NCBI RefSeq assembly: GCF_006120725.1
Contig: NZ_SWMU01000001.1
Location: 496,001-560,000 of the forward strand
From: Mesohalobacter halotolerans
GTDB lineage: Bacteria > Bacteroidota > Bacteroidia > Flavobacteriales > Flavobacteriaceae
Reading direction: 5' to 3'
Length of the DNA: 64,000 nt
Of this stretch, positions 44,309 through 52,863 are shown in pieces. The notes below the pieces were generated by a model, which was not told where the DNA came from, ran no database searches, and saw nothing but the letters and a program-made list of their open reading frames with translations. Position 1 is the stretch's first letter; each line of letters opens with the position of its first letter. Made by a program: the position numbers and the translations under genes.

Positions 44309-44812
44309 CTAATGCTTAACAAGTTTTGCATATTGATAAGTCTTTACAGGATAGGATAAAACTTGATATTTTAGATCTGCTGTTGAAGTTGTGTCAGGTA
44401 TTTTGGTATTTGCAACGCTAATCTCAAATTCTACCTCCTGGTCTTTAAATCGAACCGTATTTTTCAATAGTTTTGACTGAACCTCAAAAAAAGCATGAAG
44501 ACTACGGTTGATATATTTAGTCGGTATGGCAATCCCGTTTTGTTCATCGAGAACAAAGTTCCCTAAGCTGTCTTTTGCTTTCAAAAGATACTTACGGACA
44601 TCTTTTTGTTTCGGAGTATGATATATAATTACATAATTGTAGACTTCCGGGTCCGGAGTTGGCTGTAACTTGAACTCCATATCTACAGTGTTAGTTTGAT
44701 CTGCAGCGAATATCTGGAGTTTACCTTTATAATGTCCAAAGTGATCTTCGGGCAGACCCTGAGCCCGGGCTAGAACACTGATAAAAGATAATAAAATTAC
44801 AGCTCTTCTCAT
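44309..44812 (-). CDS. secreted protein of unknown function
   Basis: I do not recognise a family. The 167-residue product has a signal peptide (about 1-17, ending ARAQG) and a mature part of predicted beta-strands with alternating charged residues (about 25-150), perhaps a small beta-barrel or jelly-roll in the periplasm. No metal-binding or catalytic motif is visible. It starts 2 bp after the leuS stop on the minus strand, so it is very probably co-transcribed with leuS, without any evident functional link. Confidence 0.7.
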   Translation of the reverse strand: MRRAVILLSFISVLARAQGLPEDHFGHYKGKLQIFAADQTNTVDMEFKLQPTPDPEVYNYVIIYHTPKQKDVRKYLLKAKDSLGNFVLDEQNGIAIPTKYINRSLHAFFEVQSKLLKNTVRFKDQEVEFEISVANTKIPDTTSTADLKYQVLSYPVKTYQYAKLVKH

Positions 44813-44814
44813 CT

Positions 44815-47646
44815 CTAGCCTACAATATTGACAATTTTACCCGGTACGACAATGACTTTCTTGGGTTCACGACCATCAAGTTGTTTTTGAGTCCGCTCGT
44901 CCTGCATAACAATTTCCTCAATCTCATCTTTAGATAAGTTCAAGTCTAAATCTAACGTAAAACGCATTTTACCGTTAAAGGAAATGGGGTAGGTTTTTGT
45001 ATCTTCTTTCAAGTACTTTTCGTTGTGCTCCGGATAGGGGACAGAACTTACCGAACCTTCGTGACCTAATCTTTCCCAAAGCTCTTCAGCAATGTGAGGC
45101 GCAAATGGAGCCACCAAAACGCATAAGGGCTCTAATATTTCCCGGGAAGTACACTTCAATTGATTCAGTTCATTGACGCAGATCATAAAACTGGACACTG
45201 ACGTATTAAAGCTAAAGTCTTCAATATCCATGTTGACTTTTTTAATAGTTTGGTGTAAAGCTTTCAGTGCTTTTTTGTCGGCTTTGTCGTCAGTGACAAC
45301 AAACTTGTCGCCCTGGTGGTATAGCTTCCACAATTTTTTAAGAAAACCAACTACACCAGACAGCCCAGCTGTATTCCATGGCTTGGCCTGATCTATGGGG
45401 CCGAGGAACATTTCAAATAAACGTAAGGCATCAGCACCGTATTCATCGCAAACGTCATCCGGATTGATCACATTGTATTTGGATTTTGACATTTTTTCAA
45501 CTTCTCGGCTTACTTTAAAAGACCCGTCATCTTCAGTTATAAATTCAGCGTCTTTAAATTCTGGTCGGAATTTTTTAAAACCCTCTATATCCAATTCATT
45601 TGAGGTATTCACAAGATTAACATCAGCGTGAATACGTTGATAATCTTCTGCTATCTCAAGACCTTCTGAATAAAATTTCCCTGTATCATTACCTCTTTTT
45701 ACAAAGGCACTTTCGCCTAAGATCATTCCCTGGTTGATCATGCGTTGAAACGGTTCATCAACCTTCAGAAATCCTCGGTCTTTAAGAAACTTAGTCCAAA
45801 ATCGTGAATATAATAAATGGCCCGTGGCGTGTTCGCTGCCACCAACGTATAGGTTGACATTCTGCCAGTAATCCAAAGCGTCTTGAGAAGCAAAAACCTC
45901 ATTGCGTTTTTCCGTTTCCATATAACGGAACATGTACCAAGAGCTTCCGGCCCAACCCGGCATGGTATTTAATTCGAGAGAAAATACGGTTTTATGGTCA
46001 ATTTTGTTATTATCTACGACTTTACTTTCATTGGTATCCCAAGCCCAGGTTTGCGCTCGACCTAAAGGTGGTTCTCCGTCTTCAGTAGGTAAATATTCGT
46101 CAACTTCGGGTAACTCAAGGGGCAAATGCTGATCCTCGATCATTTGTGGAAGTCCATTTACATAATAGACCGGAAAAGGCTCGCCCCAGTACCGCTGACG
46201 TGAAAACACCGCATCGCGTAACCTATAGTTGGTCTTGGCTTTTCCGATCCCTTGGTCTTCGATGACTTCAATCGCTTTAGCAATGGCTTGTTTGATCGGA
46301 AGGTCGTTTAAAAACTCCGAATTGGTTATTAAGGTGTCATCTTTTTCACCAAATGCTGCTTCAGAGATGTCGGTATCTTTAAAGATGTTAGGAACAGGAA
46401 TATTAAAATGATGAGCAAAATCGTAATCCCGTTGATCGCCACAAGGTACTGCCATTACGGCGCCTGTACCATAACTGGCCAAAACATAATCACCAATCCA
46501 AATCGGAATAGGCTGATGAGTTAAAGGATGCTCCGCATAAGCGCCGGTAAACACACCGCTGATGCTTTTAACATCGGCGAGACGATCCCGTTCACTGCGC
46601 TTTGCAGTTTCTTTGATGTAAGCATCTACGGCTTCTTTTTGTTCTGGCGTTGTAATTTTTTTAACCAAGTCATGTTCTGGAGCAAGCGTCATAAATGAAA
46701 CCCCAAAAATAGTGTCTGGCCGAGTCGTAAATACTTCTATAAAATCATTGTGGTTTTTAACTGCAAATTTTACTTGAGAACCAACAGACTTACCAATCCA
46801 GTTCCGTTGCGATTCCTTGATGCTCTCAGACCAGTCGAGATTCTCTAAACCTTGCAATAAACGCTCAGCATAAGCAGAAATACGCATGCTCCATTGATTC
46901 ATTTTCTTGCGCTCCACAGCATGTCCGCCGCGTTCTGACAAGCCGTTTACGATCTCATCGTTTGCTAAAACAGTACCCAAGGCAGGACACCAATTTACTT
47001 CCGTTTCAGCAAGGTAGGTGAGGCGATACTGTAACAGGATTTCCTCTTGTCTTTGATTTGTAAACTCCTGCCATTGTTCAGCTGTAAACTCCGGAGTATC
47101 TTCATCACAGGCAACGTTGAGGTCTGAATTTCCGTTCTGCTCAAACCGATTGATAAGTTTTTCAATAGGTTGTGCTCGTTGGTCATCAAAATCATAGTAG
47201 GATTCAAACAACTGAATAAAGATCCATTGCGTCCAACGGTAATATTTTGGGTCACTTGTGCGAACTTGTCGGTCCCAATCAAAAGAAAATCCGATACGAT
47301 CGAGTTGTTCGCGATAGCGTTTGATGTTGGCTGTTGTCGTTTTTGCCGGATGTTGACCCGTTTGAATGGCATACTGTTCAGCGGGCAAACCAAAAGAATC
47401 ATAGCCTTGTGGATGAAGGACATTATAGCCTTTGTGTCGTTTATATCGTGCGTAAATGTCACTTCCAATATAACCTAGCGGATGCCCGACGTGCAAACCG
47501 GCACCGGAAGGATAAGGAAACATGTCTAAAACATAAAAAGGATTTTTATTTTCTTGATTTTCAGACGGTTGTTTGGCTTTAAAAGTTTTATTTTCTGCCC
47601 AAAATTTTTGCCATTTCGCTTCTATGTCTTTAAAATTATACGCCAT
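44815..47646 (-). CDS. leuS: leucine-tRNA ligase
   Basis: Class I aminoacyl-tRNA synthetase charging tRNA-Leu, 943 residues. The HIGH-type motif is HVGHP (in PSGAGLHVGHPLGY, near residue 52) and the KMSKS motif is in EVEKMSKSKYNV. The editing CP1 insertion with TTRPDTIFGVSFM and SYGTGAVMAVP is complete; the zinc region (NWCPALGTVLANDEI) and the C-terminal anticodon-binding domain follow. Length fits the Bacteroidetes enzymes (about 920-950). A perfect TACTTTTG box lies 23 bp upstream. Next downstream is the small secreted protein. Confidence 0.97.
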   Translation of the reverse strand: MAYNFKDIEAKWQKFWAENKTFKAKQPSENQENKNPFYVLDMFPYPSGAGLHVGHPLGYIGSDIYARYKRHKGYNVLHPQGYDSFGLPAEQYAIQTGQHPAKTTTANIKRYREQLDRIGFSFDWDRQVRTSDPKYYRWTQWIFIQLFESYYDFDDQRAQPIEKLINRFEQNGNSDLNVACDEDTPEFTAEQWQEFTNQRQEEILLQYRLTYLAETEVNWCPALGTVLANDEIVNGLSERGGHAVERKKMNQWSMRISAYAERLLQGLENLDWSESIKESQRNWIGKSVGSQVKFAVKNHNDFIEVFTTRPDTIFGVSFMTLAPEHDLVKKITTPEQKEAVDAYIKETAKRSERDRLADVKSISGVFTGAYAEHPLTHQPIPIWIGDYVLASYGTGAVMAVPCGDQRDYDFAHHFNIPVPNIFKDTDISEAAFGEKDDTLITNSEFLNDLPIKQAIAKAIEVIEDQGIGKAKTNYRLRDAVFSRQRYWGEPFPVYYVNGLPQMIEDQHLPLELPEVDEYLPTEDGEPPLGRAQTWAWDTNESKVVDNNKIDHKTVFSLELNTMPGWAGSSWYMFRYMETEKRNEVFASQDALDYWQNVNLYVGGSEHATGHLLYSRFWTKFLKDRGFLKVDEPFQRMINQGMILGESAFVKRGNDTGKFYSEGLEIAEDYQRIHADVNLVNTSNELDIEGFKKFRPEFKDAEFITEDDGSFKVSREVEKMSKSKYNVINPDDVCDEYGADALRLFEMFLGPIDQAKPWNTAGLSGVVGFLKKLWKLYHQGDKFVVTDDKADKKALKALHQTIKKVNMDIEDFSFNTSVSSFMICVNELNQLKCTSREILEPLCVLVAPFAPHIAEELWERLGHEGSVSSVPYPEHNEKYLKEDTKTYPISFNGKMRFTLDLDLNLSKDEIEEIVMQDERTQKQLDGREPKKVIVVPGKIVNIVG

Positions 47647-47668
47647 AATACTTACAAAATTTATCTTG

Positions 47669-47676
47669 CAAAAGTA
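47669..47676 (-). promoter_or_regulatory. -7 promoter box (TACTTTTG) of leuS
   Basis: Exact TAnnTTTG match on the minus strand, 22 bp before the leuS start; the same sequence is found before gcvP and the large porin gene. Confidence 0.55.
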
Positions 47677-47709
47677 AGGTTTTATAAAGAAAGTAAAGTC
47701 TCAAAATGC

Positions 47710-47835
47710 GGTGTAATTATTTGGGGCTTTCTCCCGCCTAATGCGGGAGTCGGGCTTTCGGCAGTCGCTTTGCCACGCTTAAGGCGTGTCAAGAGCTCCA
47801 ACAATGCCTCAATCCCTAAGCCAAACTGTTACACC
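47710..47835. repeat. 126-bp intergenic element with inverted ends
   Basis: Left end GGTGTAATTATTTGGGGCTT and right end, read on the minus strand, GGTGTAACAGTTTGGCTTAG share GGTGTAA, TTTGG and CTT, so the element could fold on itself. Inside are two hairpins: CTCCCGC/GCGGGAG (47731-47749, five-base loop) and CACGC/GCGTG (47774-47788). It is strikingly G+C-rich in A+T-rich surroundings. It fills most of the 207-bp gap between leuS and the metallophosphoesterase gene. The core CAATCCCTAA and GTCGGGCTTTCG are phrases I associate with a widespread intergenic repeat of flavobacteria; its role is unknown. Confidence 0.72.
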
Positions 47836-47853
47836 AATAAGCTTGATTGTATA

Positions 47854-49059
47854 TTAACCTAATTCAATAACTGTGACTTCTGGCCAAATTCCTACCCGAC
47901 CGGGATAAGCCAAATAGCCGAAACCTCTGTTGACATTAATGAGACGGTTATGGTGCTTATAAATACCTGCCCATTGTTTATAACGGTATTGTACGGGACT
48001 CCATTTGAACCAACCCGGAATTTCGATACCAAACTGCATCCCATGGGTATGACCACTCAGGCAGAGCTGAAAGTTTTTTGGATGATCTTTCACTTTCTCA
48101 TCCCAATAGGATGGATCGTGATTCATCAAAATTTTAAAATCTTCAGCCGTTAAATTTTGAGAAGCTTTATCAATATCTCCATATTTCACAAAACCGCCAT
48201 TGCCCCAATTTTCAACACCGACAATATGAAGTTTCTCACCAGAACGTTCCAGGCTGATGTGTTCATTTCTTAACATCTTCCAGCCCAATTTTTGATGAAT
48301 GTTAAGCAGTTGGTTAAAGTTTTCAGTTTTGTCTTCCTGAGAGTCCCAATCGTGGTAATCGCCGTAATCGTGATTGCCCAAAATGGAATAAATGCCGATT
48401 TTAGCCTCAATTTGATTGAATACTTCAAACCAGTTGTCCATTTCCTTCGCCAGATTATTGACTAAATCTCCTGTAAAACAAATGATGTCTGCTTGTTGCG
48501 AATTGATTAAATCTACGCCGTACTGTATTTTTTCTTTATTGTCTAAGCTGCCGGAGTGAATGTCGCTGATTTGAAGTACTTTGAGACCTTTAAAGGCTTT
48601 CGGCAGATCTTCAAATTCCAGTTTGTACTTCAGGACCTTAAAATTGTATTTTCCCTGATACATTCCATAAAGCATAGAGAAAAAAGGAATTGCACTAATA
48701 CCCAAAGCCAGCTGACTGATAAACTTTCGTCGTGAGGGAAAACTTTTTTTAGATGAGGGGAAGATCAATCGAACCACATACCGAATCACACGACCTATAT
48801 CTTCTGTAAACATAAAGACTAAGAGACCTATTTTTAAAGCCATCATACTCAAAAATAGACCAATAAAAAAGGCTCTAGGCTGTCCAAATGTGCCGCCTTG
48901 TACTGTTGTAAAAAAACTGCCAATCATCATGCCGTAGATCAAAGCGCTGAGCACAATGTAGAGGATTGTCACAGGCTTTTTTGAAAACAGGCGCCTAAAA
49001 GCTTGAAGCGCATAGACTTCAATACCCAATAAAATACTAAGACTAATGATCCAGCGCAT
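47854..49059 (-). CDS. membrane-anchored metallophosphoesterase with internal Tat-like motif
   Basis: A YkuE/YaeI-like calcineurin-type phosphoesterase, 401 residues. Three hydrophobic segments fill residues 1 to about 100. Then SRRKFI (109-114), with a following hydrophobic stretch, looks exactly like a twin-arginine export motif. The catalytic domain carries VLQISDIHSGS, CFTGDLVNN, SILGNHDYGDY, MNHDPSYW and LSGHTHGMQFG, the complete two-metal set. YaeI-like enzymes hydrolyse lipid-linked phosphates, for instance UDP-glucosamine lipids or phospholipids; the substrate here is unknown. It follows gcvP by 3 bp on the same strand. Confidence 0.88.
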   Translation of the reverse strand: MRWIISLSILLGIEVYALQAFRRLFSKKPVTILYIVLSALIYGMMIGSFFTTVQGGTFGQPRAFFIGLFLSMMALKIGLLVFMFTEDIGRVIRYVVRLIFPSSKKSFPSRRKFISQLALGISAIPFFSMLYGMYQGKYNFKVLKYKLEFEDLPKAFKGLKVLQISDIHSGSLDNKEKIQYGVDLINSQQADIICFTGDLVNNLAKEMDNWFEVFNQIEAKIGIYSILGNHDYGDYHDWDSQEDKTENFNQLLNIHQKLGWKMLRNEHISLERSGEKLHIVGVENWGNGGFVKYGDIDKASQNLTAEDFKILMNHDPSYWDEKVKDHPKNFQLCLSGHTHGMQFGIEIPGWFKWSPVQYRYKQWAGIYKHHNRLINVNRGFGYLAYPGRVGIWPEVTVIELG

Positions 49060-49062
49060 ATG

Positions 49063-51921
49063 TTATGTCGCTTCTTCGATATAATCTTCAATGGGATTAC
49101 AAGAACAAATCAAGTTTCTGTCACCATAACCTTCATCGACTCTTCGGATAGATGGCCAAAATTTATTGCTCGCAACATAGTTTAAGGGAAACGCAGCCTG
49201 TTGTCTGGAGTAATTAAATTTCCATTCGTCTGCTGTCAACATCGCTTGGGTATGAGGTGCATTAGTTAACAAATTTCCACCATCGTCAGGGCGACAATGT
49301 GATATTTCTTCTCGGATGCTGATCATGGCATCACAAAACCGATCGAGTTCAGCTTTACTTTCACTTTCTGTAGGTTCTATCATCATGGTTCCAGCTACAG
49401 GAAATGATACTGTTGGGGAGTGAAAACCATAATCGATCAATCGTTTTGCGATGTCTTTCACCTCAATCCCATTTTTCTTAAATGGTCTACAATCTATAAT
49501 CATTTCGTGTGCTGCACGACCACGTTCTCCAGCATATAGGGTTGGGTAAAAATCTTTTAAGCGCTCTTTGATGTAATTTGCATTCAAAATAGCAATCTCT
49601 GTAGAATGTCTCAAACCGTCTTCACCTAACATTCTAATATAGGCATAAGAAATGATACAGGCCAGTGCAGAACCCCAAGGTGCAGCAGAAATTGCCGATA
49701 TGGCTTCATCACTTCCTGTTTCTACAATAGGATTACTCGGCAAGAAAGGAACCAGTTGCTTTGCAACACAAATTGGCCCAACACCTGGTCCGCCGCCCCC
49801 ATGTGGAATAGCAAAAGTCTTGTGCAAATTTAAGTGGCAGACATCGGCACCGATTGCACCGGGGCTGGTAATGCCCACCTGTGCGTTCATATTGGCGCCG
49901 TCCATGTATACTTGTCCGCCATGCTCGTGAATACAACTTGTAATTTCTTTAATGTCTGATTCAAACACACCGTGTGTGGAAGGATAAGTAACCATTAGTG
50001 CAGCAAGATTATCGCTATATTTTTCAGCTTTTTGTTTGAGATCTTCTACGTCAATATTGCCTTTATCTGTAGATTTTACAACGACCACTTTCATGCCAGC
50101 CATAACTGCACTTGCAGGATTAGTGCCATGTGCTGAAGAAGGCACCAAGCAAATATGACGATGACCTTCACCTCTAGATTGGTGATAAGCGCGTATCACC
50201 ATAAGACCAGCATATTCGCCTTGAGCACCAGAATTAGGTTGTAATGAAGTGGCTGAAAAACCTGTAATTTCAGTTAAGTATTGTTCTAATTTTTCAAGCA
50301 TTTCGTGATAGCCTTGAGCTTGCTCAACAGGCACATAAGGATGTAAGTTTCCCCATTTAGGATTGCTTAAAGGTAACATTTCAGCTGCTGCGTTCAATTT
50401 CATTGTGCATGATCCAAGTGATATCATAGAATGATTGAGGGATAAATCTTTACGTTCTAATGACTTGATATAACGCATCAATTCTGTTTCAGAATGGTAA
50501 GAATTGAATACTGAGCTTTTAAGAAAATCTGTGGTTCGACTTAAATGTTGTTTTTCGATAATGTTGACATCCTCTAACTTTTCAATGACAACACTATTGT
50601 TGGATTTATATTCTTTAAATACTTTTAATATCGCATTTAAGTCTTTAATCGATGTCGCTTCATGTATAGAAACACAAACTGAATTTTTATCAGGATAATA
50701 AAAGTTTATCTGGTGGTTTTCGGCTATTGGTTTAATAGCTTTGGCATCTACTTTTAATAAAAGCGTATCAAAATAAGACTGATTTGCTTGAAAAATGCCT
50801 AAGCGTTCTATAGCGTCAGCGAGATTTGCAGTCTTTTGATGAATTTGTTTTGCGATAAATTTTAATCCCTCAGGTCCGTGATAAACTGCATACATCCCAG
50901 CCATAACGGCTAGTAAGACTTGAGCAGTACAAATGTTTGACGTTGCGCGGTCACGTTTAATATGCTGCTCTCTGGTTTGTAGAGCCATTCTCAACCCGCG
51001 ATTACCGTTCATATCTTTGGTTACACCAATAATTCTTCCAGGAATTTGTCTTTTGTAAGCTTCTTTAGTGGCGTAATATGCTGCGTGTGGACCGCCGTAG
51101 CCTAAAGGAATTCCAAATCGCTGTGTTGTGCCTACAACTACATCAACACCCCAATCTCCTGGCGCTTCAAGTAAGACTAAACTCATTAAATCTGCAGCAA
51201 TAGCAACTTTTATGTCTAGTGATTGCGCTTTTTCAACAAATTGTTTGTGGTTGTAAATTTGACCTGTTTTACCTGGATATTGCAAAAATGCACCAAAGTA
51301 ATCTTCTGTAAAATCAAACTCTTCACGAGCGCCGACAACAAGTTCTATATTTTGTGGTTCTGCTCGGGTTTGTAAAAGTGATAAAGTTTGTGGAAAAACA
51401 TCTTCTGAGACAAAGAATTTTTGAGCATTTTGTTTCTTTTTTGCTCTTGATCTCACGGCAAATAACATGCTCATAGCTTCTGCAGCAGCTGTGGCTTCAT
51501 CGAGTAATGAAGCATTGGCCAACTCCATACCAGTTAAATCGCTGACTACAGTTTGAAAATTTAACAAAGCTTCTAATCGACCTTGTGCAATTTCAGCTTG
51601 ATAAGGTGTGTAAGCTGTATACCAACCTGGGTTTTCAAGGATGTTTCTTTGAATAACCGCCGGCAGAATGGCTTCGTGATAACCTAATCCGATATAAGTG
51701 CTAAAATGTTGATTTTTATCGGCTAAAGTATTAATGTGTTGACTAAATTCATATTCACTCAAAGCTTTTGGCAGCTTTAGGGGTTGTTTTAACCTGATGT
51801 TGTCTGGCAGAGTTTCAAAAATTAGCTCTTCAATAGAAGATACTCCAGTTGTTTTTAGCATATCTTCTAAATGACTTCCACGTGGTCCGATATGTCTGTT
51901 AGCAAATACCGATGTGTTCAT
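49063..51921 (-). CDS. gcvP: glycine dehydrogenase (P-protein of glycine cleavage system)
   Basis: Decarboxylates glycine and passes the aminomethyl group to the lipoyl H-protein. Homodimeric P-protein type, 952 residues, carrying both N- and C-terminal halves in one chain. I start at ATG 51921-51919 (MNTSVFANRHIGP, the usual start); an in-frame ATG at 51945 adds eight residues over the promoter. The PLP lysine is in HLNLHKTFAIPHGGGGPG; also seen are YTPYQAEIAQGRLEALLNFQT and SCTMKLNAAAEM. gcvT and gcvH are not in the window. No glycine riboswitch is visible. A perfect TACTTTTG box lies 22 bp upstream. Confidence 0.97.
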   Translation of the reverse strand: MNTSVFANRHIGPRGSHLEDMLKTTGVSSIEELIFETLPDNIRLKQPLKLPKALSEYEFSQHINTLADKNQHFSTYIGLGYHEAILPAVIQRNILENPGWYTAYTPYQAEIAQGRLEALLNFQTVVSDLTGMELANASLLDEATAAAEAMSMLFAVRSRAKKKQNAQKFFVSEDVFPQTLSLLQTRAEPQNIELVVGAREEFDFTEDYFGAFLQYPGKTGQIYNHKQFVEKAQSLDIKVAIAADLMSLVLLEAPGDWGVDVVVGTTQRFGIPLGYGGPHAAYYATKEAYKRQIPGRIIGVTKDMNGNRGLRMALQTREQHIKRDRATSNICTAQVLLAVMAGMYAVYHGPEGLKFIAKQIHQKTANLADAIERLGIFQANQSYFDTLLLKVDAKAIKPIAENHQINFYYPDKNSVCVSIHEATSIKDLNAILKVFKEYKSNNSVVIEKLEDVNIIEKQHLSRTTDFLKSSVFNSYHSETELMRYIKSLERKDLSLNHSMISLGSCTMKLNAAAEMLPLSNPKWGNLHPYVPVEQAQGYHEMLEKLEQYLTEITGFSATSLQPNSGAQGEYAGLMVIRAYHQSRGEGHRHICLVPSSAHGTNPASAVMAGMKVVVVKSTDKGNIDVEDLKQKAEKYSDNLAALMVTYPSTHGVFESDIKEITSCIHEHGGQVYMDGANMNAQVGITSPGAIGADVCHLNLHKTFAIPHGGGGPGVGPICVAKQLVPFLPSNPIVETGSDEAISAISAAPWGSALACIISYAYIRMLGEDGLRHSTEIAILNANYIKERLKDFYPTLYAGERGRAAHEMIIDCRPFKKNGIEVKDIAKRLIDYGFHSPTVSFPVAGTMMIEPTESESKAELDRFCDAMISIREEISHCRPDDGGNLLTNAPHTQAMLTADEWKFNYSRQQAAFPLNYVASNKFWPSIRRVDEGYGDRNLICSCNPIEDYIEEAT

Positions 51922-51942
51922 GCTTATCAAATTAAGTTTGTG

Positions 51943-51950
51943 CAAAAGTA
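51943..51950 (-). promoter_or_regulatory. -7 promoter box (TACTTTTG) of gcvP
   Basis: Exact TAnnTTTG match 21 bp before the chosen gcvP start. It rules against the longer start at 51945, which would lie inside it. Confidence 0.55.
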
Positions 51951-52032
51951 AGTTATTTCTTACAAAACACTTGTTAAATACAAAAGGCTATTCGTTAAGA
52001 TTTCAACCTGATATGAACAATTTAAAAAGACT

Positions 52033-52040
52033 TATTTTTG
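52033..52040 (+). promoter_or_regulatory. -7 promoter box (TATTTTTG) right before a start codon
   Basis: Exact TAnnTTTG match ending 4 bp before the ATG of the UbiA-like gene. If used, transcription would begin at or next to the start codon, giving a leaderless message. Confidence 0.4.
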
Positions 52041-52044
52041 ACTC

Positions 52045-52860
52045 ATGAAACTTTTAAAATCCTTGTTTCGGTTTTATATCAACTCAAGTATTCACGTTGC
52101 TTTGGCTGTTGTTGCATTGTCTGTTTTAACGCTATTGGATTATAAGATTTCTTTAAATTTGGACTTGCTTAGTTTTGTGTTTTTTGGAACGGTAACAGGT
52201 TACAATTTTGTAAAATACGCTCCTGTTGCTAAACTTCATCACAGAAGCTTAACCAACCAACTTAAACAAATTCAGTTTTTTTCATTTTTGTGTTTTATAG
52301 GTTTAGGAGTATCGGTATTCTTTATGACCTATGAAGTGCTTTATATTTGTTGTGTTTTGGGGATATTAATTTTGTTTTATGCTATACCTATTTACAAAAA
52401 AAACTTAAGAGAAACTGCCTTACTAAAAGTTTTTATCATAGCGGTTATTTGGACTAGCGTTAGTTTTGTTTTGCCTTTCATACAAGAGAATAATTTTAAG
52501 GTATATCAAAATCAAATGTGGTGGATAGCTTGTGTAGAGCGTTTTACATGGGTAGTGTTATTGATGATTCCTTTTGAAATTAGAGATTTACGTTTTGACA
52601 AGGCCCATATTAAAACTTTGGTCAGTGTTTTTGGTGTCCTTAATGTAAAAATAATATCAATATTAGTTCTAGTGGCTTGGTCGGCGTATAAGGTCGTAAA
52701 CTCAAATTATCAAAATCTAGTGTTTTATTTGATAGTCTATTTGACACTTGGATTATTCATTTTGATGTCCAAAAAAGTTCAAAAACCCTATTTTGCTTCC
52801 TTTTGGGTAGAAGCCTTACCAATATTTTGGGTGATGATTTGGTATTTAGTTTACCTTTGA
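52045..52860 (+). CDS. UbiA-like membrane protein with degenerate first motif
   Basis: A 271-residue polytopic membrane protein with eight or nine hydrophobic segments. The arrangement resembles UbiA prenyltransferases. The second motif looks conserved (EIRDLRFDKAHIKTL, with R-D-x3-D), but the first, NDxxD in the classic enzymes, is replaced by GYNFVKYAP at about residues 52-60, so it may not bind a prenyl diphosphate normally. It is transcribed alone on the plus strand, with 3 bp between its stop and the convergent hemD stop. The function is unknown; a non-enzymatic or altered-substrate UbiA relative is my inference. Confidence 0.65.
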   Translation: MKLLKSLFRFYINSSIHVALAVVALSVLTLLDYKISLNLDLLSFVFFGTVTGYNFVKYAPVAKLHHRSLTNQLKQIQFFSFLCFIGLGVSVFFMTYEVLYICCVLGILILFYAIPIYKKNLRETALLKVFIIAVIWTSVSFVLPFIQENNFKVYQNQMWWIACVERFTWVVLLMIPFEIRDLRFDKAHIKTLVSVFGVLNVKIISILVLVAWSAYKVVNSNYQNLVFYLIVYLTLGLFILMSKKVQKPYFASFWVEALPIFWVMIWYLVYL

Positions 52861-52863
52861 TTT

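Noticed and set aside
46995-47468. 157-codon minus-strand frame
   Set aside because: It lies inside leuS in another frame; leuS is fully supported by its motifs.
47554-47862. 102-codon plus-strand frame across the leuS promoter and the inverted-end element
   Set aside because: It runs antisense into the leuS start, over the promoter and through the palindromic element; composition is unlike a protein.
49733-49936. 67-codon minus-strand frame within gcvP
   Set aside because: Out-of-frame shadow of the PLP-binding part of gcvP.
51922-52044. possible glycine riboswitch before gcvP
   Set aside because: The gap holds only a promoter box; I see neither the conserved core nor paired aptamer stems.
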